From positions 1 through 11,868 of the forward strand of contig JAZRVI010000019.1 in NCBI GenBank assembly GCA_045599035.1: DNA of 11,868 nucleotides, in the 5' to 3' direction. The position numbers and the translations under genes were made by a program. Below the pieces are notes generated by a model. The model was not told the DNA's origin. It saw only the letters and a list, made by a program, of their open reading frames with translations, and made no database searches. Position 1 is the stretch's first letter. Each line of letters begins with the position of its first letter. This DNA comes from CATZDY01 sp045599035. GTDB taxonomy: Bacteria > Bacillota > Desulfotomaculia > Desulfotomaculales > Desulfocucumaceae. Below, one piece after another: positions 1 to 5,892 of this stretch.

Positions 1-1742
1 GGGAACACCATTTTGCCGTTGCTGAACACGGAAAGCAACGTTGCCCCGACTACTGAAACATCCGTAACAACCGAGTCATCCGTCAGATCCATATTGAAGA
101 TCGTGAAATCTGCCGATTTACCCACTTCGATGCTGCCGAGATTGTTTTCTTCTTTCAGTTCGTATGCCGGATTCTGCGTCAGACATTTCAAACTGGTGAT
201 CCCGTCAATGGTTTCCTCAATCCCGCGGAGGTCATCGGGGTAGAGATTCAGGATCTGCTCGGAGTATTGACTACGATCCAGAGCGACCTGTGCGTCCTTC
301 ACAGTTCTCCGGGTTGCGGCAACGAATATCTGTTCAAGCGGCGTTCCCGCACTGTCTGTATGGAAGCTTGTTACAGCACCCGCGTCAATGAAGGATCTGA
401 TCTTGTACATATTTCTGGCTTCTGTTTCTCCGTAAACCTTGATTTCATCTTCCTTGGTTCCGTATTTCCATGTAGACCATGTGGGATTCACGACCGCAAT
501 GACCTTGTTGTCCGCAAAACGTTTCGGCATATCATCGGTCACATAGGTCAGATGTGCCACGGCATTGCGAGCGTCGATTTCGGGAAGTGCCTTATACGCC
601 GCTTCATAGCAGTCAAGAACGTAATTGGCAGCACCTTCGCCGATCGCGTGCATATGCACCTGCAGGCCTTTTTCATTGGCATACTTAACGATTTCTGTCA
701 GTTCTTCTTTTCTGTCTTCATTCCATCTGATATAGCCGTAATAATTATCGCCTTTTCCAGCTTCTGCGGTATACGGATTCAATGTCCATGTCGACAGGGC
801 TTCCACAACACCGTCAAGGAATATTTTGACTCCTGTGATCTTGAAATAATCATTGTCGCACTCTGCTGCCAGTTTAGCTATCTTATCAACTTCTTTGATC
901 GGATCCTCGGTGGTTTCGGTGATCTCACAAAGAGTGCGAACCTTGATCTTCAGTTTGCCTTCTTCCGCCAGTTCCCTGTACGCACTGACCATCGGAAGCT
1001 GTTCTGTTTCAACGATTCCTGCATCACAGATCGTTGTAAATCCATTATTGAGACTGTTTTCCGCCCAGAAAAGGAAAAATTCTTTCAGCTCTTCCTTGCT
1101 GATAGGAATTTGCTGGAACAGATCAAAACGCGGCGTTTCCATAAGATATCCCGTAGGCTCGCCGTTTTCATCCACTTTGATTCCGTCCGTACCGTATACG
1201 CTGATCAAATCCTTGAGATGGAAATACTCGATCGCTTTCTGATTCATAAGTGCCGCGTGTCCGCCACCGCCAGCGATGATGATCGGAACCTGATCAGATG
1301 CGTATTTGTCAAGAACTTCATGGGTAGGCGGGTCGTCATCATCCGGAAAGACCCAGAAATTCAACCCCTTATAAACTTCTTTTCCGGGATTTGCCTCAAT
1401 ATACGCTTTCACCAATTCGGCATTCTGACGAAGCTTGAGGTTCGAGTCAAGCATGGCTCCGTCAACCAGCATGGTGGCCACGAGCCCCATATGTGTGTGA
1501 CCGTCAATAAAGCCGGGATAGATTATATTATAACCGTAATCATATACATTTGTATCCGATCCGATATATTCTTTGGCATCTTCAGCGTTTCCGACAAACA
1601 CAATCTTCCCGTCCTTTACGGCAACAGCCTCCGCAATGGTGCCTTTATCGTCCATTGTCACGATATTTCCACAAAGAACAGAATCCGCAGCATTTTCAGG
1701 CACCGATTCAGACTCAGCACTACTGCTCTTTTTATCTATCAT
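1..1742 (-). CDS. YtcJ-like metal-dependent amidohydrolase, 3' end cut by window edge
   Basis: Translating the minus strand from the ATG at 1742-1740 gives 580 uninterrupted codons to the left edge. The ATG is preceded by GGAGG eight bases away. The protein is an Amidohydro_3/YtcJ-type TIM-barrel hydrolase, a family that hydrolyses C-N or similar bonds with bound metal; the substrate is unknown. Visible motifs in order are the small N-terminal beta domain, the metal-binding HTH motif (H82, H84) after PGFIDG, K306 in VKIFLDG as the candidate carboxylated lysine, HMHAIGEG (H363, H365), H397, and the catalytic-type Asp D463 in FHTDSAG. Residues 530-580 return to the beta domain (GSIEVGKSADF), so only a few codons should be missing. 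There is no signal peptide. HAIGEG replaces the usual HAIGD. Codon choice looks richer in C/G-ending codons than the other genes here (by eye, not computed). Family call sure, substrate unknown. Confidence 0.93.
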   Translation of the reverse strand, partial: MIDKKSSSAESESVPENAADSVLCGNIVTMDDKGTIAEAVAVKDGKIVFVGNAEDAKEYIGSDTNVYDYGYNIIYPGFIDGHTHMGLVATMLVDGAMLDSNLKLRQNAELVKAYIEANPGKEVYKGLNFWVFPDDDDPPTHEVLDKYASDQVPIIIAGGGGHAALMNQKAIEYFHLKDLISVYGTDGIKVDENGEPTGYLMETPRFDLFQQIPISKEELKEFFLFWAENSLNNGFTTICDAGIVETEQLPMVSAYRELAEEGKLKIKVRTLCEITETTEDPIKEVDKIAKLAAECDNDYFKITGVKIFLDGVVEALSTWTLNPYTAEAGKGDNYYGYIRWNEDRKEELTEIVKYANEKGLQVHMHAIGEGAANYVLDCYEAAYKALPEIDARNAVAHLTYVTDDMPKRFADNKVIAVVNPTWSTWKYGTKEDEIKVYGETEARNMYKIRSFIDAGAVTSFHTDSAGTPLEQIFVAATRRTVKDAQVALDRSQYSEQILNLYPDDLRGIEETIDGITSLKCLTQNPAYELKEENNLGSIEVGKSADFTIFNMDLTDDSVVTDVSVVGATLLSVFSNGKMVF

Positions 1743-1759
1743 AAGTAGCACCTCCAAGC

Positions 1760-1873
1760 GTAATTACACTAAAACACTTTATATTTACCACATCAAGTAG
1801 ATAATTGCAATATAAATGTGAATTATAATTCTTTTATTGGTGTTAAAGTAATTACAGTGTTAAAGTAATTACA
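1760..1873. promoter_or_regulatory. Three GTAATTAC palindromes upstream of the amidohydrolase gene (possible operators)
   Basis: The perfect 8-bp palindrome GTAATTAC occurs at 1760-1767, 1848-1855 and 1865-1872, all in the leader and upstream region of the minus-strand amidohydrolase. Read on the minus strand, the first copy is preceded by GTGTTTTAGT. The other two are preceded on the plus strand by TGTTAAA, so the copies form an inverted pair around the likely promoter region. This arrangement suggests a binding site for a dedicated regulator. No promoter could be fixed with confidence here, and the regulator is not in the window. Function is inferred. Confidence 0.4.
1841..1873. repeat. Tandem direct repeat, two copies of a 16-base unit, period 17
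   Basis: TGTTAAAGTAATTACA occurs at 1841-1856 and again, identical, at 1858-1873, separated by a single G. It lies in the gene-free stretch 1743-2125. The rest of that stretch holds two terminator-type hairpins, a further hairpin and no credible gene: the longest minus-strand frames are about 30 codons with no recognisable product. Confidence 0.9.
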
Positions 1874-1997
1874 ATAGTAATGTTTATTAGAAAGGACTCT
1901 CAATCGCTTTTTCATCGCAAGTTAAAAGCAAACGATAACCCCACAAAGCAAACCTTTACTTTTACGGCAGTCCGCTGCGACCGCCGAAAACAAGAAA

Positions 1998-2029
1998 AAC
2001 CCGTCCCGGAAAACACTCCGGGGCGGGTT
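1998..2029 (-). terminator. Orphan GC-rich intrinsic terminator
   Basis: A 12-bp stem (one G-T pair) joins 1998-2009 and 2018-2029 around an 8-base loop. On the minus strand it is followed by TTTTTCTTG, the layout of an intrinsic terminator. No minus-strand gene lies directly upstream apart from ssrA, which has its own terminator at 2088-2122. It is therefore either a second stop for read-through or a leftover of a gene lost from an inserted segment. Confidence 0.75.
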
Positions 2030-2045
2030 GCTTTATAGGGTAGAA

Positions 2046-2080
2046 TGCTCAAAACCCCTTGAAATCAAGGCATTTTGGCA
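2046..2080. other. Imperfect hairpin between the orphan terminator and the ssrA terminator
   Basis: The core stem CCTTG/CAAGG (2057-2061 with 2066-2070) has loop AAAT. AAAA (2051-2054) pairs with TTTT (2073-2076) across a small internal loop, and flanking bases extend the pairing. There is no T-tract fitting a terminator. Such a structure beside ssrA could be part of a recombination site, but I see no integrase gene to support that. Confidence 0.3.
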
Positions 2081-2087
2081 AAGAAAA

Positions 2088-2122
2088 AAGGTAGTAGACT
2101 TTCTATCAAAATCTACTACCTT
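2088..2122 (-). terminator. Intrinsic terminator of ssrA
   Basis: A perfect 11-bp stem, AAGGTAGTAGA (2088-2098) with TCTACTACCTT (2112-2122), has a 13-base loop. On the minus strand it is followed by a T-rich run (CCTTTTTTCTTT). It begins 4 bases past the CCA end of ssrA, so it ends the smpB-ssrA transcript. Confidence 0.92.
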
Positions 2123-2125
2123 ATT

Positions 2126-2480
2126 TGGTGGAGGCGGGGGGAGTCGAACCCACCGTCCGAAAGAACGACCGCCAGAGTATCTCCGAGTGCAGACCTTTTT
2201 TTAAATTTATTTTAATAACAGCCAAGGTCAGCTTTTATTAAAACTATCCCGGAAAAAGTCCCTCAGAGCCTCCGAGAATCAGCCCTGAAGCCAGCCCGTT
2301 AAGTCGACGCCTTTACCCAATCCACGGGCCCGAATTAAGCAAGACGTTAGACCGCAACTAAGCGGCTAAAGCAAAACTTTCGTTTTTGGCAATTAAATGT
2401 TTTCCACCTGATTTCGGACCGATGGACATCCGACTCGCTGCTCCAGCCACCATTTCCTCCGTCGAAGCCATTACGCCCCC
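2126..2480 (-). ncRNA. ssrA: tmRNA (transfer-messenger RNA)
   Basis: tmRNA rescues ribosomes stalled on broken mRNAs. It acts first as an alanyl-tRNA, then as a template for a degradation tag. The 5' end (2480) reads GGGGGCG and pairs with CGCCTCC near the 3' end to form the acceptor stem, followed by A and an encoded CCA (2128-2126). The T-arm GGTTCGACTCC and the 5' segment TAATGGCTTCGACGG are the conserved tRNA-like parts. The 355-base length and uninterrupted order show a one-piece tmRNA, not the permuted two-piece form. The gene starts 3 bases after the smpB stop and is followed by a strong terminator. A possible promoter of its own lies at 2487-2515. Its T-arm/3' end is a common integrase target, which bears on the foreign-looking DNA to its left. 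Confidence 0.97.
2358..2390 (-). other. tmRNA tag-peptide reading frame (AKNESFALAA)
   Basis: Inside ssrA the minus strand reads GCC AAA AAC GAA AGT TTT GCT TTA GCC GCT TAG, giving AKNESFALAA and a stop. The C-terminal ALAA is the signal recognised by ClpXP-type proteases in most bacteria. GCC at 2390-2388 is taken as the resume codon by analogy with the ten codons of the E. coli tag. The frame ends in TAG. Confidence 0.88.
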
Positions 2481-2483
2481 GGA

Positions 2484-2954
2484 TTAATTAAACTTGGCTT
2501 TTTGCACTCTTTCCATTTCCCGTTTAACATCTTTTTCGGCCAAGGATCGGCGTTTGTCATAATTCTTTTTCCCTTGAGCCAAAGAAAGCTCGACCTTAGC
2601 CCAACCTTGTCTGAAGTACATTTTCAACGGGATCAGGGACAATCCTTTTTCGCGAGATTTTCCCCATAATCGCATAATCTCCCGTTTGTGCATTAATAAA
2701 TGCCGGGGTCTTTTCGGCTCGTGATTATAACGATTGCCTTGTTCATAAGGACTGATGTGCAGATTGTAGAGGATTAATTCGCCCTGTTCAACCTTGGCAT
2801 AGCTATCCTGCAAATTGGCTTTGCCCGCCCGCAGGGATTTTACTTCGGTTCCAGCCAAAGCAATTCCAGCTTCAAAGGTTTCCAGAATCTGATATTCATG
2901 CCGGGCTTTGCGGTTGACTGTAATAATTTTTTCTCCAGATTTAGTTGCAGTCAT
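2484..2954 (-). CDS. smpB: SmpB, tmRNA-binding protein
   Basis: SmpB binds the tRNA-like domain of tmRNA, brings it to the A site of stalled ribosomes and is required for trans-translation. The 156-residue length is normal for the family. Residues 13-42 carry the conserved start of the OB-fold (NRKARHEYQI, then GTEVKSLR). HISPYEQGN, RHLLMHK and GLSLIPLKMYF follow, and then KVELSLAQGKKNYDKR leads into the basic C-terminal tail that becomes a helix in the ribosome. The ATG at 2954 has AAGGA about 12 bases upstream, a slightly long spacing. The stop codon is 3 bases before ssrA, so RNA and protein partner form one unit. A near-consensus promoter within an IS-like relic (3116-3144) lies about 160 bases upstream. 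Confidence 0.97.
   Translation of the reverse strand: MTATKSGEKIITVNRKARHEYQILETFEAGIALAGTEVKSLRAGKANLQDSYAKVEQGELILYNLHISPYEQGNRYNHEPKRPRHLLMHKREIMRLWGKSREKGLSLIPLKMYFRQGWAKVELSLAQGKKNYDKRRSLAEKDVKREMERVQKAKFN
2487..2515 (-). promoter_or_regulatory. Possible ssrA promoter inside the smpB 3' end
   Basis: On the minus strand TGGAAA (2515-2510) and TTTAAT (2492-2487) are separated by 17 bases, matching the -35 and -10 consensus at four and five of six positions. The -10 ends 7 bases before the first base of ssrA (2480), so transcription could start on the mature 5' end. The -35 is weak. ssrA may instead be cut from the smpB transcript. Confidence 0.4.
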
Positions 2955-2972
2955 AGCTACTCATTTCCTTAA

Positions 2973-3207
2973 GTGAACTACTCTGACTTATAGAAGTCGG
3001 AGTTTCCTGCTTCAACCACTACTGCATTGGCTATGATAACACATAGCGAAATGTCTTACACAATGTCCACAAGCGTATAAGTTTGGGCTGCTCCGTCCCT
3101 ACTGTAATTATTTGGATTATAACAGTATGAGGTACAGAAGTCAAGAAGATGCCGCACGCAACGCAATTCATCCCACCACCTATAGAGGTGGGGGATTTCT
3201 TGTTCAC
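2973..3207 (-). mobile_element. IS200/IS605-like relic (both end hairpins, tnpB tail remnant, no intact transposase)
   Basis: Two hairpins with the same loop ATAG lie at the two ends of this 235-base block: 2980-3003 (10-bp stem, one G-T pair) and 3170-3196 (11-bp stem with one bulged A). The block is bracketed by GTGAAC (2973-2978) and GTTCAC (3202-3207). Subterminal palindromes of this kind, with AGCAGGAAACTCCGACTT leading into the second stem on the minus strand and GTAGTTCAC after it, are typical of IS200/IS605 ends. Between them a minus-strand frame with one stop (ending near 3056, then resuming) reads like a degenerate TnpB C-terminal tail. There is no TnpA or full TnpB. I read it as an internally deleted element; that is inference from pattern and memory. 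Confidence 0.55.
3116..3144 (-). promoter_or_regulatory. Strong sigma-A-type promoter driving smpB-ssrA
   Basis: On the minus strand TTGACT (3144-3139), a 17-base spacer and TATAAT (3121-3116) match the consensus at 11 of 12 positions. TG one base before the -10 makes it an extended -10. The start would be near 3109, giving a leader of about 155 bases before smpB that contains the 2980-3003 hairpin. It sits inside the IS-like relic, just after its left-end hairpin. Confidence 0.85.
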
Positions 3208-3218
3208 GATATGTTAAA

Positions 3219-3256
3219 AAATAAAGCCGTAATAACAATTATTACGGACTTTATTT
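3219..3256 (-). terminator. Intrinsic terminator of tRNA-Gly
   Basis: The stem is AAATAAAG-CCGTAATAA (3219-3235) with TTATTACGG-a-CTTTATTT (3239-3256). That is 17 pairs with one bulged A and a 3-base loop. On the minus strand it lies 5 bases after the tRNA 3' end and finishes in a T-rich stretch. Confidence 0.85.
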
Positions 3257-3261
3257 CTTAG

Positions 3262-3336
3262 TGGAGCGGAAAACGAGATTCGAACTCGCGACCCTCGCCT
3301 TGGCAAGGCGATGCTCTACCACTGAGCTATTTCCGC
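3262..3336 (-). tRNA. tRNA-Gly (anticodon GCC)
   Basis: The 75 bases fold as a standard cloverleaf. The acceptor is GCGGAAA/TTTCCGC with discriminator T and an encoded CCA (3264-3262). The D-arm is GCTC-AGTGGTA-GAGC, the anticodon stem is TCGCC/GGCGA with loop TTGCCAA, and the T-arm has GTTCGAATC. The anticodon GCC is at 3304-3302 and reads GGC and GGT glycine codons. The gene stands alone, with its own promoter (3355-3383) and terminator. Confidence 0.98.
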
Positions 3337-3354
3337 AAGACTTAAGATGAACCT

Positions 3355-3383
3355 ATTTTAGCACATTCATTTTGTTTCGTCAA
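3355..3383 (-). promoter_or_regulatory. tRNA-Gly promoter
   Basis: On the minus strand TTGACG (3383-3378), a 17-base spacer and TAAAAT (3360-3355) form a near-consensus sigma-A promoter (five of six at each box). The -10 ends 18 bases before the mature tRNA 5' end, leaving a short 5' leader for RNase P to remove. Confidence 0.88.
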
Positions 3384-3430
3384 GACCTTTTCAGCTTCTT
3401 AGGCAAATTTAGGGCAAAAATTTTTAAAAA

Positions 3431-3468
3431 CATTTGGAACAAACAGGACTTCAAGCCAGTTTCAAATG
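3431..3468. other. Hairpin with minus-strand T-tracts between tRNA-Gly and the permease
   Basis: CATTTGGAAC (3431-3440) pairs with GTTTCAAATG (3459-3468), ten pairs with one wobble, around an 18-base loop. On the minus strand it is followed by TTTTTAAAAATTTTT, which is terminator-like. No minus-strand gene precedes it within the window, so its role is unclear; it may insulate the tRNA from antisense transcription. Confidence 0.4.
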
Positions 3469-3499
3469 CTTTCCTGAAAAAATAAAGCTTGGCAAGTGG

Positions 3500-3528
3500 T
3501 GGAAAAGCTTATTCGGTTATAGTATAAT
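3500..3528 (+). promoter_or_regulatory. Probable promoter of the permease gene
   Basis: A perfect -10 TATAAT (3523-3528) lies 34 bases before the ATG. The -35 at the 17-base spacing is TGGAAA (3500-3505), only four of six. The predicted start near 3535 leaves a short leader with AAGGAGG at 3546-3552. Confidence 0.65.
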
Positions 3529-3561
3529 GGAAGAGAATTTTAGAAAAGGAGGAGCAAATTA

Positions 3562-4965
3562 ATGTTGGCCAACCTGATGAGTTCTCAGAGTCAAATGATC
3601 CTGGCAATTATTATCTTCTTAATTGTTTATGTGTTCATTGTCTCCGAAAAAATCCAGCGAGCCATTATTGCTTTGGTGGGAGCAGCCGTTTTGGGTATAG
3701 CCGGGATTGTCAGCCCGGAACAGGCGGTGGAATCCATTGATTTTGGCACCATTGGGCTTTTGGTTGGAATGATGATTATTGTAGGTATTACCCGAAATAC
3801 CGGAGTTTTTGAATTTTTGGCCATTAAAGCTGCCAAAATCTCCAAAGGCCATCCGGTAAAAATCATGACTGCCTTGGCTTTGGTAACTGCTGTTCTCTCA
3901 GCTTTTTTGGATAATGTAACTACTGTTTTACTGATTGTTCCGGTAACTTTTGCAATCGTCAAAAAGCTGGAGATTAATCCCATACCCTATCTAATCACCG
4001 AGATTTTAGCTTCCAATATTGGCGGGACAGCTACTTTGGTAGGGGATCCCCCCAATATTATGATTGGCAGTGCGGTGGGACATATTGGTTTTAACGACTT
4101 TTTAATTAATCTAACTCCAGTAGTGGTTCTGGTTTATGTCGTAACTGTTTTTATTTTAAAGATAATCTATAAAAAGCAATTGATTGCTACCGAAGAAAAG
4201 CAGCAATTAATTATGCAGTTGGACGAAAGCTCCGAAATTAAGGATCCGGTTTTGCTGAAAAAGTGTCTGGTGGTTTTGGGTTTAACTATTTTAGGCTTTG
4301 TTTTTCACCAATATGTGGGCTTGGAATCCTGTGTAATTGCCTTAAGTGGAGCCAGTCTTCTTCTGCTGCTGGCGTATGGCAGGGAAGATCCGGAACACGC
4401 TTTGCAGGCAGTGGAATGGACGGTTATTTTCTTCTTTGTTGGCCTGTTTATTCTGATAGGAGCCTTGGAGCATTTGGGGGTTATTGGCTTATTGGCCGAG
4501 CAGGTGCTGGAGTTGACCGGAGGTGAACCGGTGACGGCAGGAATGCTGATTTTGTGGTCTTCAGCCATTGCTTCTGCTTTTATTGATAATATCCCCTTTG
4601 TGGCCACCATGATCCCTTTAATCAAGGATATGGGTATGGGTGATGTTAATTTGCTCTGGTGGGCTTTGTCTCTGGGAGCTTGTTTGGGTGGGAATGGAAC
4701 CATTATTGGAGCCTCAGCCAATGTAGTGGTTGTCAGTATGGCAGAAAAAAGAGGTTATTCCATTACCTTCGGCCGTTTTCTCAAGCTGGCTTTTCCTTTA
4801 ATGCTGTTATCAATTGTAATTAGTACGGGCTATCTGTTGCTCTGGTATTATTTTGATGAATTAAATATGCACTATGTAACCGCTTTGTCAACTTTGGCTT
4901 TGAGTGCAGTAATTTGGATAAGCACGAATTTACTGGAGAAAAAATTAGCTTACAAAAAAGCATAA
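3562..4965 (+). CDS. ArsB/NhaD/SLC13-type ion transporter (permease)
   Basis: This 467-residue polytopic membrane protein belongs to the ion transporter superfamily that includes ArsB arsenite pumps, NhaD Na+/H+ antiporters and SLC13/CitM carboxylate carriers. Two related halves are visible. SAFLDNVTTVLLIVP (113-127) and SNIGGTATLVGDPPN (151-165) in the first are mirrored by SAFIDNIPFVATMIP (338-352) and GGNGTIIGASAN (376-387) in the second; these are the paired re-entrant substrate and ion sites of the family. Hydrophobic segments cover most of the protein from residue 11 to 457, and a charged loop (205-234) divides the halves. The start at 3562 has AAGGAGG nine bases upstream and a promoter at 3500-3528. 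No ars genes or arsenite regulator are nearby, so arsenite export is not implied. The substrate cannot be chosen. Confidence 0.93.
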   Translation: MLANLMSSQSQMILAIIIFLIVYVFIVSEKIQRAIIALVGAAVLGIAGIVSPEQAVESIDFGTIGLLVGMMIIVGITRNTGVFEFLAIKAAKISKGHPVKIMTALALVTAVLSAFLDNVTTVLLIVPVTFAIVKKLEINPIPYLITEILASNIGGTATLVGDPPNIMIGSAVGHIGFNDFLINLTPVVVLVYVVTVFILKIIYKKQLIATEEKQQLIMQLDESSEIKDPVLLKKCLVVLGLTILGFVFHQYVGLESCVIALSGASLLLLLAYGREDPEHALQAVEWTVIFFFVGLFILIGALEHLGVIGLLAEQVLELTGGEPVTAGMLILWSSAIASAFIDNIPFVATMIPLIKDMGMGDVNLLWWALSLGACLGGNGTIIGASANVVVVSMAEKRGYSITFGRFLKLAFPLMLLSIVISTGYLLLWYYFDELNMHYVTALSTLALSAVIWISTNLLEKKLAYKKA

Positions 4966-4975
4966 GCTTTTTGCC

Positions 4976-5027
4976 AACATCCTAAAATCTGCCGAATCCT
5001 TGGCTTGCTTTTGGGATGTTTTGCTTT
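4976..5027 (+). terminator. Terminator-like hairpin between permease and isomerase genes
   Basis: AACATCCTAAAA (4976-4987) pairs with TTTTGGGATGTT (5009-5020), 12 pairs with one G-T. The inner loop can form a GCC/GGC mini-stem. TTGCTTT follows. It starts 10 bases after the permease stop and ends about 28 bases before the next ATG. It could stop or reduce transcription between the two genes rather than end an isolated unit. Confidence 0.55.
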
Positions 5028-5048
5028 GGAGAATTGAGGTGCAGGAAA

Positions 5049-5828
5049 ATGCTGAATGGTTTTGGTTTATATGCAAATTTTGGCTATCCTCTCAAAATGG
5101 ACGAACGAGCTAAAATAATTAAAGCCGCCGGCTTTCAGGCAGCTTCTTTATGGTGGGAAGAATATGATCCCGTTAATGAGATTCCTTTGCTGAAACAGCC
5201 GGAGGTTTTGCAAAGAGCTGGGCTGGCTATTGATTATGTACATGCTCCTTTTATCAACATTAATGATATTTGGACTAATTCCCATTTTGCTCAGGATTGC
5301 GTTCAGGCACATTGCCGATGGTTGGAGGAATGTGCCTGTTTTGCCATTCCAATTTTGGTTATGCATGTTACCTTGTTTGATTTAGCCTATTATCCCAATG
5401 AATTTGGTCTGGATAACTTGCGGCGAATTGTGGCCAAAGCCGAGGAACAGGAGGTAACACTGGCTTTGGAAAATGTGGGCAATACTGATCATCTGGAATA
5501 TTTGTTGGATCGAATAGCTTCTCCTTATTTGAAGCTGTGTTATGATTCTTCCCACAATTGGGTTTTTACGCCCCACAAGGCTCCGCAATTATTAGAAAAA
5601 TATATTGACCGGCTGGCTTGTACTCATCTTTCTGACAATGATCAAAAAGAAGATCGGCATTGGCTGCCGGGCAGGGGAAAAGTCGATTGGCCGGGCTTGA
5701 AACAAATTTGGCAAAAACATAATTATTCCAGCTATCTTTCTCTGGAGGTTTTCCCCCAGGATTATCAGCAAAAGCCGGAGGACTTTGTGCAGGAGGCTTG
5801 GGATTCGGTGCAAAGCCTGAATTATTAA
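5049..5828 (+). CDS. Sugar phosphate isomerase/epimerase-like TIM-barrel protein
   Basis: The 259-residue protein belongs to the xylose isomerase-like/AP endonuclease 2 superfamily (IolE, IolI, hydroxypyruvate isomerase relatives), which moves protons or hydride on sugars at a divalent metal. The expected metal ligands are all visible: E141 in LALENVGN, D166 and H169 in CYDSSHNW, H193 in THLSDN, and E233 in SLEVF. HAPF (H65) and LPGRGKVDW (206-214) are also typical. The start is set at the ATG at 5049, because GAGGTG (5036-5041) lies 7 bases upstream. An in-frame start at 5016 would fall inside the hairpin at 4976-5020 and has no ribosome site. There is no signal peptide, so it should be cytoplasmic. 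It follows the permease on the same strand, but its substrate is unknown. Confidence 0.9.
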   Translation: MLNGFGLYANFGYPLKMDERAKIIKAAGFQAASLWWEEYDPVNEIPLLKQPEVLQRAGLAIDYVHAPFININDIWTNSHFAQDCVQAHCRWLEECACFAIPILVMHVTLFDLAYYPNEFGLDNLRRIVAKAEEQEVTLALENVGNTDHLEYLLDRIASPYLKLCYDSSHNWVFTPHKAPQLLEKYIDRLACTHLSDNDQKEDRHWLPGRGKVDWPGLKQIWQKHNYSSYLSLEVFPQDYQQKPEDFVQEAWDSVQSLNY

Positions 5829-5892
5829 GCTGATTGTATCAAATTTTAGAATAAATTTACTTAATCCCTATTGCTTTGGCAGCAAGGTATCG

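Noticed and set aside
267..1748. 493-codon plus-strand frame
   Set aside because: It lies opposite a minus-strand frame with clear amidohydrolase motifs and a ribosome site. The plus-strand product is Phe/Ile/Cys/His-rich with no domain, as expected of an antisense frame.
1841..1873. CRISPR array
   Set aside because: There are only two adjacent copies with a one-base gap, no spacers and no cas genes.
3056..3238. 60-codon minus-strand frame as a stand-alone gene
   Set aside because: It runs through two hairpins (3170-3196, 3219-3256) and a strong promoter. Any coding content is better explained as a decayed TnpB tail.
4305..4721. 138-codon minus-strand frame
   Set aside because: It is antisense to the permease membrane segments and has no recognisable domain.
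3562..4965. Arsenic resistance locus
   Set aside because: The permease fits the ArsB/NhaD superfamily, but no arsR, arsC or arsA is nearby, so a specific arsenite role is not supported.
5016..5048. Upstream start for the isomerase
   Set aside because: It would begin inside the 4976-5020 hairpin without a ribosome site. The ATG at 5049 has GAGGTG at good spacing and a normal family N-terminus.
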